Assembly: GCF_001440545.1 (NCBI RefSeq)
Contig: NZ_LKHP01000004.1
Coordinates: 74,501-138,500 of the forward strand
DNA length: 64,000 nucleotides
Reading direction: 5' to 3'
From: Caloramator mitchellensis
Lineage (GTDB): Bacteria; Bacillota; Clostridia; Clostridiales; Caloramatoraceae
Below, in pieces: positions 1-7,695 of the stretch (positions within the stretch are counted from its first letter, which is position 1; the number at the start of each line of letters is the position of its first letter). The position numbers were made by a program, and so were the translations under genes. The notes under the pieces are model-generated. The model was given only the letters and a program-made list of their open reading frames with translations. It had not been told where the DNA came from and searched no databases.

Positions 1-989
1 TGACCCTTTCCCATCCCTATGCCTATTGAAATAACGTCTGCTTTGTTAATAATATCATTTAACATATCAACTCCAATTTCTAAAAAGCCATTTTTTTCTT
101 CACAAGGAATATTTATTATCTCTGGTATTTGTGTTGCAACTCTATCAATAATACTTTCAGGGTAAACTCCACAAACAAGACCTGAACCAGTTTTAATTGC
201 TGCCTTTAATGCCAATATAACAGCTCCAGACATATTATAACTTCCACCAATTATATATACCTTTCCAAAATCGCCTTTATTTGTATCAAAGTTCCTTCTT
301 TTATATATACTTAATGGGAACTTATCGTCGCAGGAAAAAGTTTTAATGTTTTGTTCGTCCATACATTTCTTAGGAATTGAAATCTTTTTTACTATAACAG
401 CGCCACTAGCTTCTCTACCCTCGCCCAATAAATGCCCATATTTCTTGCACTCAAATGTTATTGTAATATCTGCATAAACGCATTTCCCTATGGATTTTCC
501 ATTGTCACTGTTTATTCCTGAAGGTATATCAATTGACAAGATGAATCTTCCTTGATTTATCACATCAATTATCCTTTTACTTTCTTCACTTATTTCTCCT
601 CTTAATCCTGTTCCGAACAACGCATCTACAACTAAGTCATAATTTATCATATTGTTTTGCAAATATTCTATATCTTTTATAATGCTAAAATCCATTGTTT
701 TTAAAATTTCATAATTGACCTTTGCATCTCCTTTAAGCTTTTTTTCATCAAAACAAAAAAACACGTCAACATCATAAGAGTGCGTTTTTAAAAGCCTTGC
801 AACTGCAAATCCATCTCCCCCATTATTTCCTGGACCGCACACTATAGCTACTTTTCTAGGATTAAGTTTTGCAATCTCCTCAAACACTGAATGAGCTGCA
901 TTTTCCATTAGCACTATTCCAGGTATTCTGTATATTTCTATTGCTCTTAAATCTATCTGCTTCATTTCACTAGAATTTACAACAAGCAT
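1..989 (-). CDS. nnr: Bifunctional NAD(P)H-hydrate epimerase / ADP-dependent dehydratase (3' end outside window)
   Basis: Repairs damaged NADHX/NADPHX: the N-terminal YjeF_N domain epimerises the hydrate and the C-terminal ribokinase-like domain dehydrates it. My translation shows the epimerase signature CGPGNNGGDGFAVARLL near residue 50 and DALFGTGLRG further on. The dehydratase domain begins with GKVYIIGGS near residue 245, and the window edge cuts it after about 329 residues. I chose the ATG at 989 because a GGAGG inside the end of acpS lies 7 nt upstream; the alternative ATG at 995, overlapping the acpS stop, is too close to it. It is probably translationally coupled to acpS, a very common pairing in Firmicutes. 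Confidence 0.93.
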   Translation of the reverse strand, partial: MLVVNSSEMKQIDLRAIEIYRIPGIVLMENAAHSVFEEIAKLNPRKVAIVCGPGNNGGDGFAVARLLKTHSYDVDVFFCFDEKKLKGDAKVNYEILKTMDFSIIKDIEYLQNNMINYDLVVDALFGTGLRGEISEESKRIIDVINQGRFILSIDIPSGINSDNGKSIGKCVYADITITFECKKYGHLLGEGREASGAVIVKKISIPKKCMDEQNIKTFSCDDKFPLSIYKRRNFDTNKGDFGKVYIIGGSYNMSGAVILALKAAIKTGSGLVCGVYPESIIDRVATQIPEIINIPCEEKNGFLEIGVDMLNDIINKADVISIGIGMGKG

Positions 990-991
990 AA

Positions 992-1354
992 TCATCCCTC
1001 CGCAACTGCCATCGCAATAGCGTAGTCTTTTGAATGAGAAATTGAAATGTGAATAGTTTTTATCCCCTTTTGATTTGCTATTTGAAGTGCTGCATTATGT
1101 AGTCTAACATTTGGAACAGAATTAATTTTAAGTATTTCAATATCTTTCCACGAAAAGCCGCTTATGCCAGTTCCCAATGCTTTAGAAATTGCTTCCTTGG
1201 CACAAAAATATCCAGCATAACTTTCAACATTTTTATTTTTCAAATAACTCAATTCGTTATCTGTAAATATTTTTTCCTTAAACCGCTCGCTTCTTTCTAT
1301 AGCAATTTTAATTCGATCTATTTCAATAATATCAGTTCCTATTCCAATAATCAT
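992..1354 (-). CDS. acpS: Holo-[acyl-carrier-protein] synthase
   Basis: Transfers 4'-phosphopantetheine from CoA to the serine of apo-ACP, activating fatty-acid synthesis. It is 120 residues, the usual length for a stand-alone AcpS. The N-terminus IGIGTDIIEIDRI carries the metal-binding Asp, and FCAKEAISKALGTGI is the second signature with its catalytic Glu/Lys. A GGGG-containing ribosome-binding site precedes the ATG. It is the first gene of a two-gene unit with the NAD(P)HX repair gene, which starts 2 nt after its stop. Confidence 0.97.
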   Translation of the reverse strand: MIIGIGTDIIEIDRIKIAIERSERFKEKIFTDNELSYLKNKNVESYAGYFCAKEAISKALGTGISGFSWKDIEILKINSVPNVRLHNAALQIANQKGIKTIHISISHSKDYAIAMAVAEG

Positions 1355-1398
1355 AATATCGTCCCCTTATTTAATTATATCTGAATTTGACTCAAAAA

Positions 1399-1427
1399 GC
1401 AAAAATATGGAGAAAAATCTCCATATT
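1399..1427 (-). terminator. Rho-independent terminator
   Basis: A 10-bp perfect stem (AATATGGAGA / TCTCCATATT) with a 4-nt loop overlaps the stop codon of the 123-aa protein. It is followed on the minus strand by a run of T. Confidence 0.8.
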
Positions 1428-1797
1428 AAGCAATAGCAAATTCTTTAAATTTTTGTTTTAAAAGTTTATCAAAATCATCAACCCATTCATCTGCATAGCT
1501 TCCAAGTATATCTACAGCATGATAAGGTGAAACACTTTTATTTGCAATATAATCCAACAGGTCAACAACTTTTTCTTTATTGTTAGATAAACATTCTATG
1601 TATTCCTCATAAATGTCAACAAGTTTATCATCTTCTACTTTCTGAGACAATATTTTAATACCGTAAACTTTAACATTTACAAAAAAATCATTATAGTCGA
1701 TTATCTTATCGCCTTCAGTTAAAAAGTATCTGTATAGAATTCTGTGGCAAGAATCTCCTTCAACCCAACATTGACGAATTTCATATTCATTATTCAT
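1426..1797 (-). CDS. Hypothetical protein (123 aa)
   Basis: I do not recognise this protein. The longest open frame begins further upstream, but the ATG at 1797 has a GGGGTGGGGAG ribosome-binding site directly upstream and gives a 123-residue soluble, acidic product with no signal peptide or membrane segment. Beta-rich N-terminal text (residues 1-45) is followed by a helical, Asp/Glu-rich C-terminus. It is a single-gene unit that ends in its own hairpin terminator. Confidence 0.75.
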   Translation of the reverse strand: MNNEYEIRQCWVEGDSCHRILYRYFLTEGDKIIDYNDFFVNVKVYGIKILSQKVEDDKLVDIYEEYIECLSNNKEKVVDLLDYIANKSVSPYHAVDILGSYADEWVDDFDKLLKQKFKEFAIA

Positions 1798-1996
1798 ACT
1801 CCCCACCCCGCAACAAATATTGATATGTTTACATTTTATCAGACGGGGTGTCAAAAAAATGTTGATTTATAGCATATTATTTTCTAAATATTTAGCTACT
1901 AATCGACATAATATAATTATATGATTCTATTTTTTATTTTAAATAGCTATTTTTGTTATCGATAGTTGTCAATTTATTTAGTCATGTGTCGCAAAT

Positions 1997-2329
1997 TTAT
2001 CTTATATTCAAATAAACTTCAAGATGACTTCTCATACCTTCTGAAAGCTCTCTATTAATTGTATTTATAAATATTTTGTTACCTTCCACTTGGAACTGAA
2101 AATCCTTATATCCTTCTTTAGTTAAATAAGCTGTTATATCTTCAGGTTTTTCATTTTGCGTAATCAAAACCTTTTCTCCTATAAATTCCCCATCAACATA
2201 AACCTCGTAGTTATCATGCTCTATTTTAGTATTAGAAAGCCCAATATCCCTAAATGGAAAAACTAACGGCTGAAATACATTGTTGTTAGTCATTCCTAAT
2301 TTTGCATCCTTATCATTACTCTTACCCAT
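1997..2329 (-). CDS. Hypothetical protein (110 aa)
   Basis: Not recognised. It is a small soluble protein with a polar N-terminus (MGKSNDKDAK) and a C-terminal segment of alternating beta pattern (YEVYVDGEFIGEKVLI, FQFQVEGNKIFINTI). No signal peptide or transmembrane segment is visible. A GGGGG ribosome-binding site lies 7 nt before the ATG. It stands alone between AT-rich spacers. Confidence 0.7.
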   Translation of the reverse strand: MGKSNDKDAKLGMTNNNVFQPLVFPFRDIGLSNTKIEHDNYEVYVDGEFIGEKVLITQNEKPEDITAYLTKEGYKDFQFQVEGNKIFINTINRELSEGMRSHLEVYLNIR

Positions 2330-2530
2330 ACAAATACCCCCAGCTTCTTTTTATTTATTTTTCCCCCTTTAATTATTTATATTCATCCTTTCTCCTCTTA
2401 CAAAACCTATTAAAACTATGTTTAATGTTTTTGCAATGTCAATTGCAATGTTTACGTATATATTAAGGGTTTTCCGACAACCACAGTATCTTCAAATTCG
2501 TTGAATTATCATTTAATAAACTTTTTTATT

Positions 2531-3154
2531 TTATAATTTTTTATTATCTCTATAATACTCAACCCTTCTAAATCTTTTAAATAATACTTCTAAATCTTTT
2601 TGATAATTCAAATTAAAAAACATATCTAAATCTGCTGAAAATTTTTTTGCTTCCTTCTCTTCTATAGCATAATAATTTGATTCTTTAATTACATCAAATA
2701 ATTTGTAGTTTTCTCTTTCTATGTTTTTTTTAAAAATTTCAATCATATCTTTAGAATAAAAGGCAAATAAAGGCTCTATCCATTCACCTTTTTTAGTTAT
2801 TAAACAATCACATTTTTTATTAATCAATATATTCTTCATATAATTAATATAATCGATATTAACAAATGGCATGTCACAAGCAGTTACAAACACATATTTT
2901 GAAGTTGACTTTAGTAATGCTGTATATATTGCTCCTGCAGGTCCACATCCTAAATACACATCCACAAAAATTTTTTCATAATCAAATCTTTTTAAATCAT
3001 TAACTATATATATTACATCCGCAAATTCTTTTAACAATTCATCTTTAATCAAATCTATAATAAACTTTCCATCTATAATCAATCTGCTTTTATCATATCT
3101 CATCCTACTGCTCTTCCCCCCGCAAAGAATAGCAGCAGAGTTGAAAAGTTCCAT
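2531..3154 (-). CDS. mobA: Molybdenum cofactor guanylyltransferase
   Basis: Attaches GMP to molybdopterin to make the bis-MGD cofactor used by formate dehydrogenases and related enzymes. The N-terminal nucleotide-binding signature LCGGKSSRMRYDK matches the family LAGGxSxRMGxDK, except that the usual Gly after RM is Arg. ACDMPFVN is the metal-binding Asp motif. Length 207 aa is normal. It lies just downstream of the formate-channel gene and close to a broken formate dehydrogenase, which suggests an original role in maturing that enzyme. The Gly-to-Arg change could weaken activity. Confidence 0.9.
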   Translation of the reverse strand: MELFNSAAILCGGKSSRMRYDKSRLIIDGKFIIDLIKDELLKEFADVIYIVNDLKRFDYEKIFVDVYLGCGPAGAIYTALLKSTSKYVFVTACDMPFVNIDYINYMKNILINKKCDCLITKKGEWIEPLFAFYSKDMIEIFKKNIERENYKLFDVIKESNYYAIEEKEAKKFSADLDMFFNLNYQKDLEVLFKRFRRVEYYRDNKKL

Positions 3155-3171
3155 AAAAAAATTCTCCTTTC

Positions 3172-3202
3172 AAAATAGGGATGTAGTAAATCTACATCCC
3201 TA
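3172..3202 (-). terminator. Terminator between the formate channel gene and mobA
   Basis: An 11-bp stem (TAGGGATGTAG / CTACATCCCTA) with a 5-nt loop is followed on the minus strand by TTTTG. It lies between two co-directional genes and may attenuate read-through into mobA. Confidence 0.65.
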
Positions 3203-3207
3203 TAATT

Positions 3208-4059
3208 TCATGCTGACATTGATATCTTTTCTTTTTTGTATTGTGGAACTTTATATAGATAATAATATGCCAATCCTACAAATATTCCACCACCAATAAT
3301 GTTTCCTAATGTAACAGGAATTAAATTTGAAATTATATGCGTAGCATTTATTTTATCCAACTTGTCTGCAGTAATATTTAGAGCTTCCGCATATGCTGGA
3401 TTTAGTTTTGCTAAAATTCCTGCTGAGAAATAATACATATTCGCTACGCTGTGTTCGTAACCACTAATAACAAATGCCATTATAGGAAACCAAATTGCAA
3501 ATATTTTTGATACTATATCCTTTGCAGCGTATGATGCCCAAACAGCAAGGCAAACAAGCACGTTACATAATATTCCACTAATCAAGGCCTTATAAAACGG
3601 CAGGCCCGCCTTATAAGCAGCAACTTTTAGTGCATATCCTCCTATTTTACCACCATTAGCATCAAATGTGCCGCTTGCAAATGCAAAATAAGCAACTAAA
3701 AATGCACCTATCATGTTCGTAAAATAAACTATACCCCAGTTCCTAAGAACCTGTGATAATGAAATCTTACCATCTTTGTTAGCAACGAGTAGTAGTGTGT
3801 TCCCTGTGAATAATTCTCCACCGCATATTATGACCATCATAAGTCCTACAGGGAAAACCGCCCCTGCAATAAATTTAGATAAACCATAGTTTTCAACACT
3901 ATGTGAAGCTATAGCTGCAGCAACAGCCCCAACTGCAATATATGCACCAGCCAATATACCACCAATTACTGTTTGTATAGTTTCAGACTTTGCCTTTTTT
4001 ATACCTATATTTATAGCGTCATCAACCATTTCTGGTGGCGTTATCATTCTTCTTTCCAT
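3208..4059 (-). CDS. Formate/nitrite transporter (FNT) family channel
   Basis: A pentameric inner-membrane channel for small monovalent anions such as formate, nitrite or hydrosulfide. At 283 residues it has six hydrophobic segments and family patterns such as GGELFTGNTL near residue 80, and NLIPVTLGNIIGGGIFVGLAYYYLY at the C-terminus. The neighbouring mobA and formate-dehydrogenase remnant make formate the likely substrate (FocA/FdhC-like). Expression may now be uncoupled from formate oxidation because the dehydrogenase is broken. A ribosome-binding site AAGGGG precedes the ATG. Confidence 0.92.
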   Translation of the reverse strand: MERRMITPPEMVDDAINIGIKKAKSETIQTVIGGILAGAYIAVGAVAAAIASHSVENYGLSKFIAGAVFPVGLMMVIICGGELFTGNTLLLVANKDGKISLSQVLRNWGIVYFTNMIGAFLVAYFAFASGTFDANGGKIGGYALKVAAYKAGLPFYKALISGILCNVLVCLAVWASYAAKDIVSKIFAIWFPIMAFVISGYEHSVANMYYFSAGILAKLNPAYAEALNITADKLDKINATHIISNLIPVTLGNIIGGGIFVGLAYYYLYKVPQYKKEKISMSA

Positions 4060-4117
4060 ATTTAATCCCCTTTCCTTTAATATATAGTGATTTTTGATAA
4101 ATGCAGTACCTCCACAG

Positions 4118-4410
4118 TTATACTAACGTTATTTTTACTGCACACACCCTTAATTCTGGTTCCTTTCTTACCTCATTAACTGCTGTATTGGTAAGTATAT
4201 TTGCACTTCCTTCAGCATAATGGAATGGCATAAAAAAACACCTTCATCTACTATATCGGTTACTCGAGCCTTGACTTTAATTTCTCCTCTTCTTGATTCT
4301 ACCTTAACCATAGCCAAATCTTCAATACCAAATTTTTTAGCATCTAAAGTATTTATTTCCACATAGCTCTCTCCAGCAATTTTCATCAAGCCTTCATTTT
4401 TTCCCATCAT
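4118..4410 (-). pseudogene. fdhA: Remnant of formate dehydrogenase alpha subunit (molybdopterin dinucleotide-binding C-terminus)
   Basis: Only the C-terminal part of the molybdopterin oxidoreductase fold remains. The frame entering from 4410 reads NEGLMKIAGESYVEINTLDAKKFGIE and VKVESRRGEIKVKA, typical of the dinucleotide-binding domain. At a run of seven T near 4230 the family sequence jumps frame. The continuing homology MPFHYAEGSANILTNT and VRKEPELRVCAVKITLV reads to a stop at 4118-4120. One extra T would restore a single frame. About 600 residues of catalytic domain expected upstream are absent, because addA begins there. I infer a deletion plus a frameshift, so it is non-functional. Confidence 0.85.
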
Positions 4411-4452
4411 AGTCGTTGTAGTCGTTTAGTATCTTGCCTTGTACTACATGCA

Positions 4453-7400
4453 TTAAACAAGGCAAATCTTACTATACTTACAGTTTTCACTACACTTACC
4501 TTTTTGAAAGACTTCAAATTTCGAACTATTATCTATAAATTCAAATGTTTTAATTAATTCATCAGTAATCTTTTTTCTTTCATCGTTTGTTATTTTTATA
4601 TCAATATACTCACCTATATCCAATAAATATAAATACATTCCTAATATTTCTATATCCTTATATATGTTATTAAAAATTTTATTGAAGCCAAACTCATAAG
4701 CTGCAAATTGCGGTTTATAATACTCAATAACTCTTTTTTTATCTTCTTCATTATTAATTTTATTTGTTTTATAATCAATTATTATAGCTTTATACTTATC
4801 CCCTACCTCCAGTATATCCACTCTATCCATTATTCCAAATAGAGACATGGTGCTGTTTGAAAGTGGCACTCTAAACTGTAATTCTGTTTCACTTTTTATT
4901 CTTTGACCTTGTATATTCTTATAAAGTTTATTTTCTATGATATAAAAATTATCTATATATCTTTTAATTTCAAAATCATAATCGTCTAGATTAATATCCC
5001 TATTTCTTACTATATTCTCAAGTATGCTATGAACAATATTCCCCCTTAAAGAAGCTTTGAGTTGTTTGGTCTTTATTCTTTCATCTTCTTCGTATTCAGT
5101 TTCATCGATTAAATAATCTTCATCTAATTTAGCAATATATTTAAAATAATACTTCCTTGGACATTCCATAAAACTCAGGTATCTTGAAACACTTGCTATA
5201 AACTTTGATTTGTAATCAAAGCTGTGGTCTATCCTAGTTTTAATTTCATTTAAATCTACATCTTCTAGGCTTTCAGTCTCACCTGCAATTTTCATTTTTA
5301 AATAGTTATCAAAGTCTAAAGTTTTATTTGATAATTCCTCTAAATTGTTTTTCATCAAAGAAGTTATTAAGCTTTCCTTTTTATCTTCGGAAGCTTTATA
5401 ACCAGAAAAGCAAAGATATCTAATAGCACGAGTTGCTGCAACATAAAGAAGTCTTATTGCCTCTTCCTTTTCTTCTTCATATTTTTTATTTACGAGATAG
5501 TCAAAAAGACTAGTCGCAAGTCCATCAATTTTATGTTCAACAACTATTCCATACTTTTGTATATTCCCATTAGCATCTATAATACCTGTGGCATCGAAGA
5601 TAATCCTTCTTTTGTTTTTCTTAAAAAGCTCCTTTTCAAGTGCTGGAACAAATACTACTTCAAATTCTAGTCCCTTTGATGCATGGACAGTCATTATTTT
5701 TACAGCATTGCTCTCCTCGGTATCTAAAAATGCCTCTCCCTCTTTTTTAGACACACTATTTAAATTTTCAATATAGTCAAGAAACTCTACAGGAGTAAAT
5801 AACCCCTTTCTATCGAATTCTTTTGCTATTTCTAATAATTTTTCTATATTTCTGTATTTTTGAACTCCATTTTCGAATCCAAGCAATACCTCTTTAATGT
5901 TTAATTCTTCAATTAATATTTTCAAAAAACTATATGTGCTATAAAAATTAGCTGTATTTTTAAGAGATTCAACCTTCAAAATTGTGTTCTTTACTATCCC
6001 TTTTTCATCCGATAATATTTGAATAGCTTCTTTAAGCTTTAATCCTGATTTTATTCTCTTAAAAATATCTACTATATCATCATCTGAGACTCCGACAAAT
6101 GGACTTCTTAGAATGCCTAATAGTGCAACTTCATCATTTTTTCTGTATATATATTTTAAAAAGTTAATTAAATCTATTACCTCCTGCTTTTCAAAGTAGC
6201 CAATTCCACCTAATATAGTATAGGGTATGTTACTTCTTTTCAGCTCTTCTTCATATTCTTTTAAATTGTTTCTATCCCTAAGAAGTATAGCAATATCCCT
6301 GTATTGGAACCCCTTTGAAATTAGATATGAAATTCTCTCTGCAATATATGCTGCTTCTTCGTGTATTTTAATTTCTAATTTTTCCTCTATCTTGTTTATA
6401 AAAATTCCTAATTCCTCTAAGCTAACTCTTCCTCCCTTTAACTTGTTTTTAATGTTTTTAATAGAATCATCTTGACTTTTTGATTTTTCCTTTATGTTGT
6501 CAATAAATTTATATTCAAATCGTGATAGCCCCTCTATTTTTCCTGATGTCTTTAATTCATCATAGTCAGGAATCATATTTTTAAACATCTGGTTGATTAT
6601 CTCAACAAGGCTGTCATGGCTTCTGTAATTAACTGATAGAGTATGTTTTTTGCCTTTTTTTTCTATTAATTTTGTCGTTTCACTGAATACTTTATAATTA
6701 GTTCCTCTAAATGCGTAAATCGACTGTTTTATGTCTCCAACTATAAATAATTTACCATCATCTATGCTCTTATCTTCGTTTTCAACAAGATTAAGAAGTA
6801 TTTTTAATTGAACATCGTTTGTGTCCTGAAATTCGTCTATCATAAAATATTTAAATCTTTGTTTAATGTTTTTCCTAACATCATCAAAATTTTCAAGCAG
6901 CTTTATCATATAAATTTCTAAATCATTAAAGTCTACTAGGTTTTCATTCTTTTTAAATTCAGAATATTTTTTATCAATAAGTTGTATCATTTTTAATATA
7001 AGTAATTGAATATTTTCATATTTTTCAATAATCTTTTCATCAATACTCTCATTATAATAACGTTTTAAACTTCCATAAGTATATGCTTCTACCTTTTCAA
7101 TATCTTCTGCCTTTTCTCTTATCCTTTTGTATAATTCCTTTAAATCTGAATGTAAATCTTTTTTTATTACGTAATCAATTCCAAAAGTATCAAATAGTAT
7201 TTCAAATGTTGTTTCATTATTGCTATCAGATAAAAATTCTTCAACAACCTCATCAGCAAATCGTGTTAATAATGTTTCTGCATCTACTTCTTCGATAATC
7301 TGATACATTGGTTCTAATCCCAGTTTGTAATAATATTCTCTTATAATGCTATCGCAAAAACTATGAAATGTTGATATATTAGAAAGATTTATGTCTTCCT

Positions 7401-7695
7401 TAATTCTTCTTAATTTGGTCCTGTCAATGTATTTATCTTCTATATTTAAAAAATGGTTTACAAGTTCTAAAACTCTACTTTTCATCTCAAGTGCAGCTTT
7501 TTTTGTAAATGTAATAGCAACAATGTCATCAACCTGGCAGTCGGTTTCAAGAAGTAATCTTAAGTATCTTCTTGTCAAAACCCTCGTTTTCCCCGAGCCT
7601 GCTCCAGCATGCAGTGCAATATTTTGGTTTATATCCAGAGCTGTAGCTTGTTCATCATTTACATCATATAAGGATTTTATTCTTTCGATATCCAT
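4453..7695 (-). CDS. addA: ATP-dependent helicase/nuclease, AddA-type (UvrD-like helicase plus PD-(D/E)XK nuclease)
   Basis: Helicase-nuclease subunit for resection of double-strand breaks. Residues 31-37 (GAGSGKT) are Walker A, 287-292 (DEFQDT) Walker B, 320-331 GDIKQSIYAFRG, and YVAATRA is helicase motif VI. The C-terminal nuclease has IIDYKTN with its Asp near 974. Four cysteines (about 845, then 1068, 1072 and 1078, spaced C-x3-C-x5-C) look like the iron-sulfur staple seen in AddB and related nucleases, which Bacillus AddA does not have. At 1080 aa it is slightly short for AddA. The ATG has a GAAGGTG site and overlaps the end of the addB-like gene by 19 nt, so the two are coupled. Confidence 0.9.
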   Translation of the reverse strand: MDIERIKSLYDVNDEQATALDINQNIALHAGAGSGKTRVLTRRYLRLLLETDCQVDDIVAITFTKKAALEMKSRVLELVNHFLNIEDKYIDRTKLRRIKEDINLSNISTFHSFCDSIIREYYYKLGLEPMYQIIEEVDAETLLTRFADEVVEEFLSDSNNETTFEILFDTFGIDYVIKKDLHSDLKELYKRIREKAEDIEKVEAYTYGSLKRYYNESIDEKIIEKYENIQLLILKMIQLIDKKYSEFKKNENLVDFNDLEIYMIKLLENFDDVRKNIKQRFKYFMIDEFQDTNDVQLKILLNLVENEDKSIDDGKLFIVGDIKQSIYAFRGTNYKVFSETTKLIEKKGKKHTLSVNYRSHDSLVEIINQMFKNMIPDYDELKTSGKIEGLSRFEYKFIDNIKEKSKSQDDSIKNIKNKLKGGRVSLEELGIFINKIEEKLEIKIHEEAAYIAERISYLISKGFQYRDIAILLRDRNNLKEYEEELKRSNIPYTILGGIGYFEKQEVIDLINFLKYIYRKNDEVALLGILRSPFVGVSDDDIVDIFKRIKSGLKLKEAIQILSDEKGIVKNTILKVESLKNTANFYSTYSFLKILIEELNIKEVLLGFENGVQKYRNIEKLLEIAKEFDRKGLFTPVEFLDYIENLNSVSKKEGEAFLDTEESNAVKIMTVHASKGLEFEVVFVPALEKELFKKNKRRIIFDATGIIDANGNIQKYGIVVEHKIDGLATSLFDYLVNKKYEEEKEEAIRLLYVAATRAIRYLCFSGYKASEDKKESLITSLMKNNLEELSNKTLDFDNYLKMKIAGETESLEDVDLNEIKTRIDHSFDYKSKFIASVSRYLSFMECPRKYYFKYIAKLDEDYLIDETEYEEDERIKTKQLKASLRGNIVHSILENIVRNRDINLDDYDFEIKRYIDNFYIIENKLYKNIQGQRIKSETELQFRVPLSNSTMSLFGIMDRVDILEVGDKYKAIIIDYKTNKINNEEDKKRVIEYYKPQFAAYEFGFNKIFNNIYKDIEILGMYLYLLDIGEYIDIKITNDERKKITDELIKTFEFIDNSSKFEVFQKGKCSENCKYSKICLV

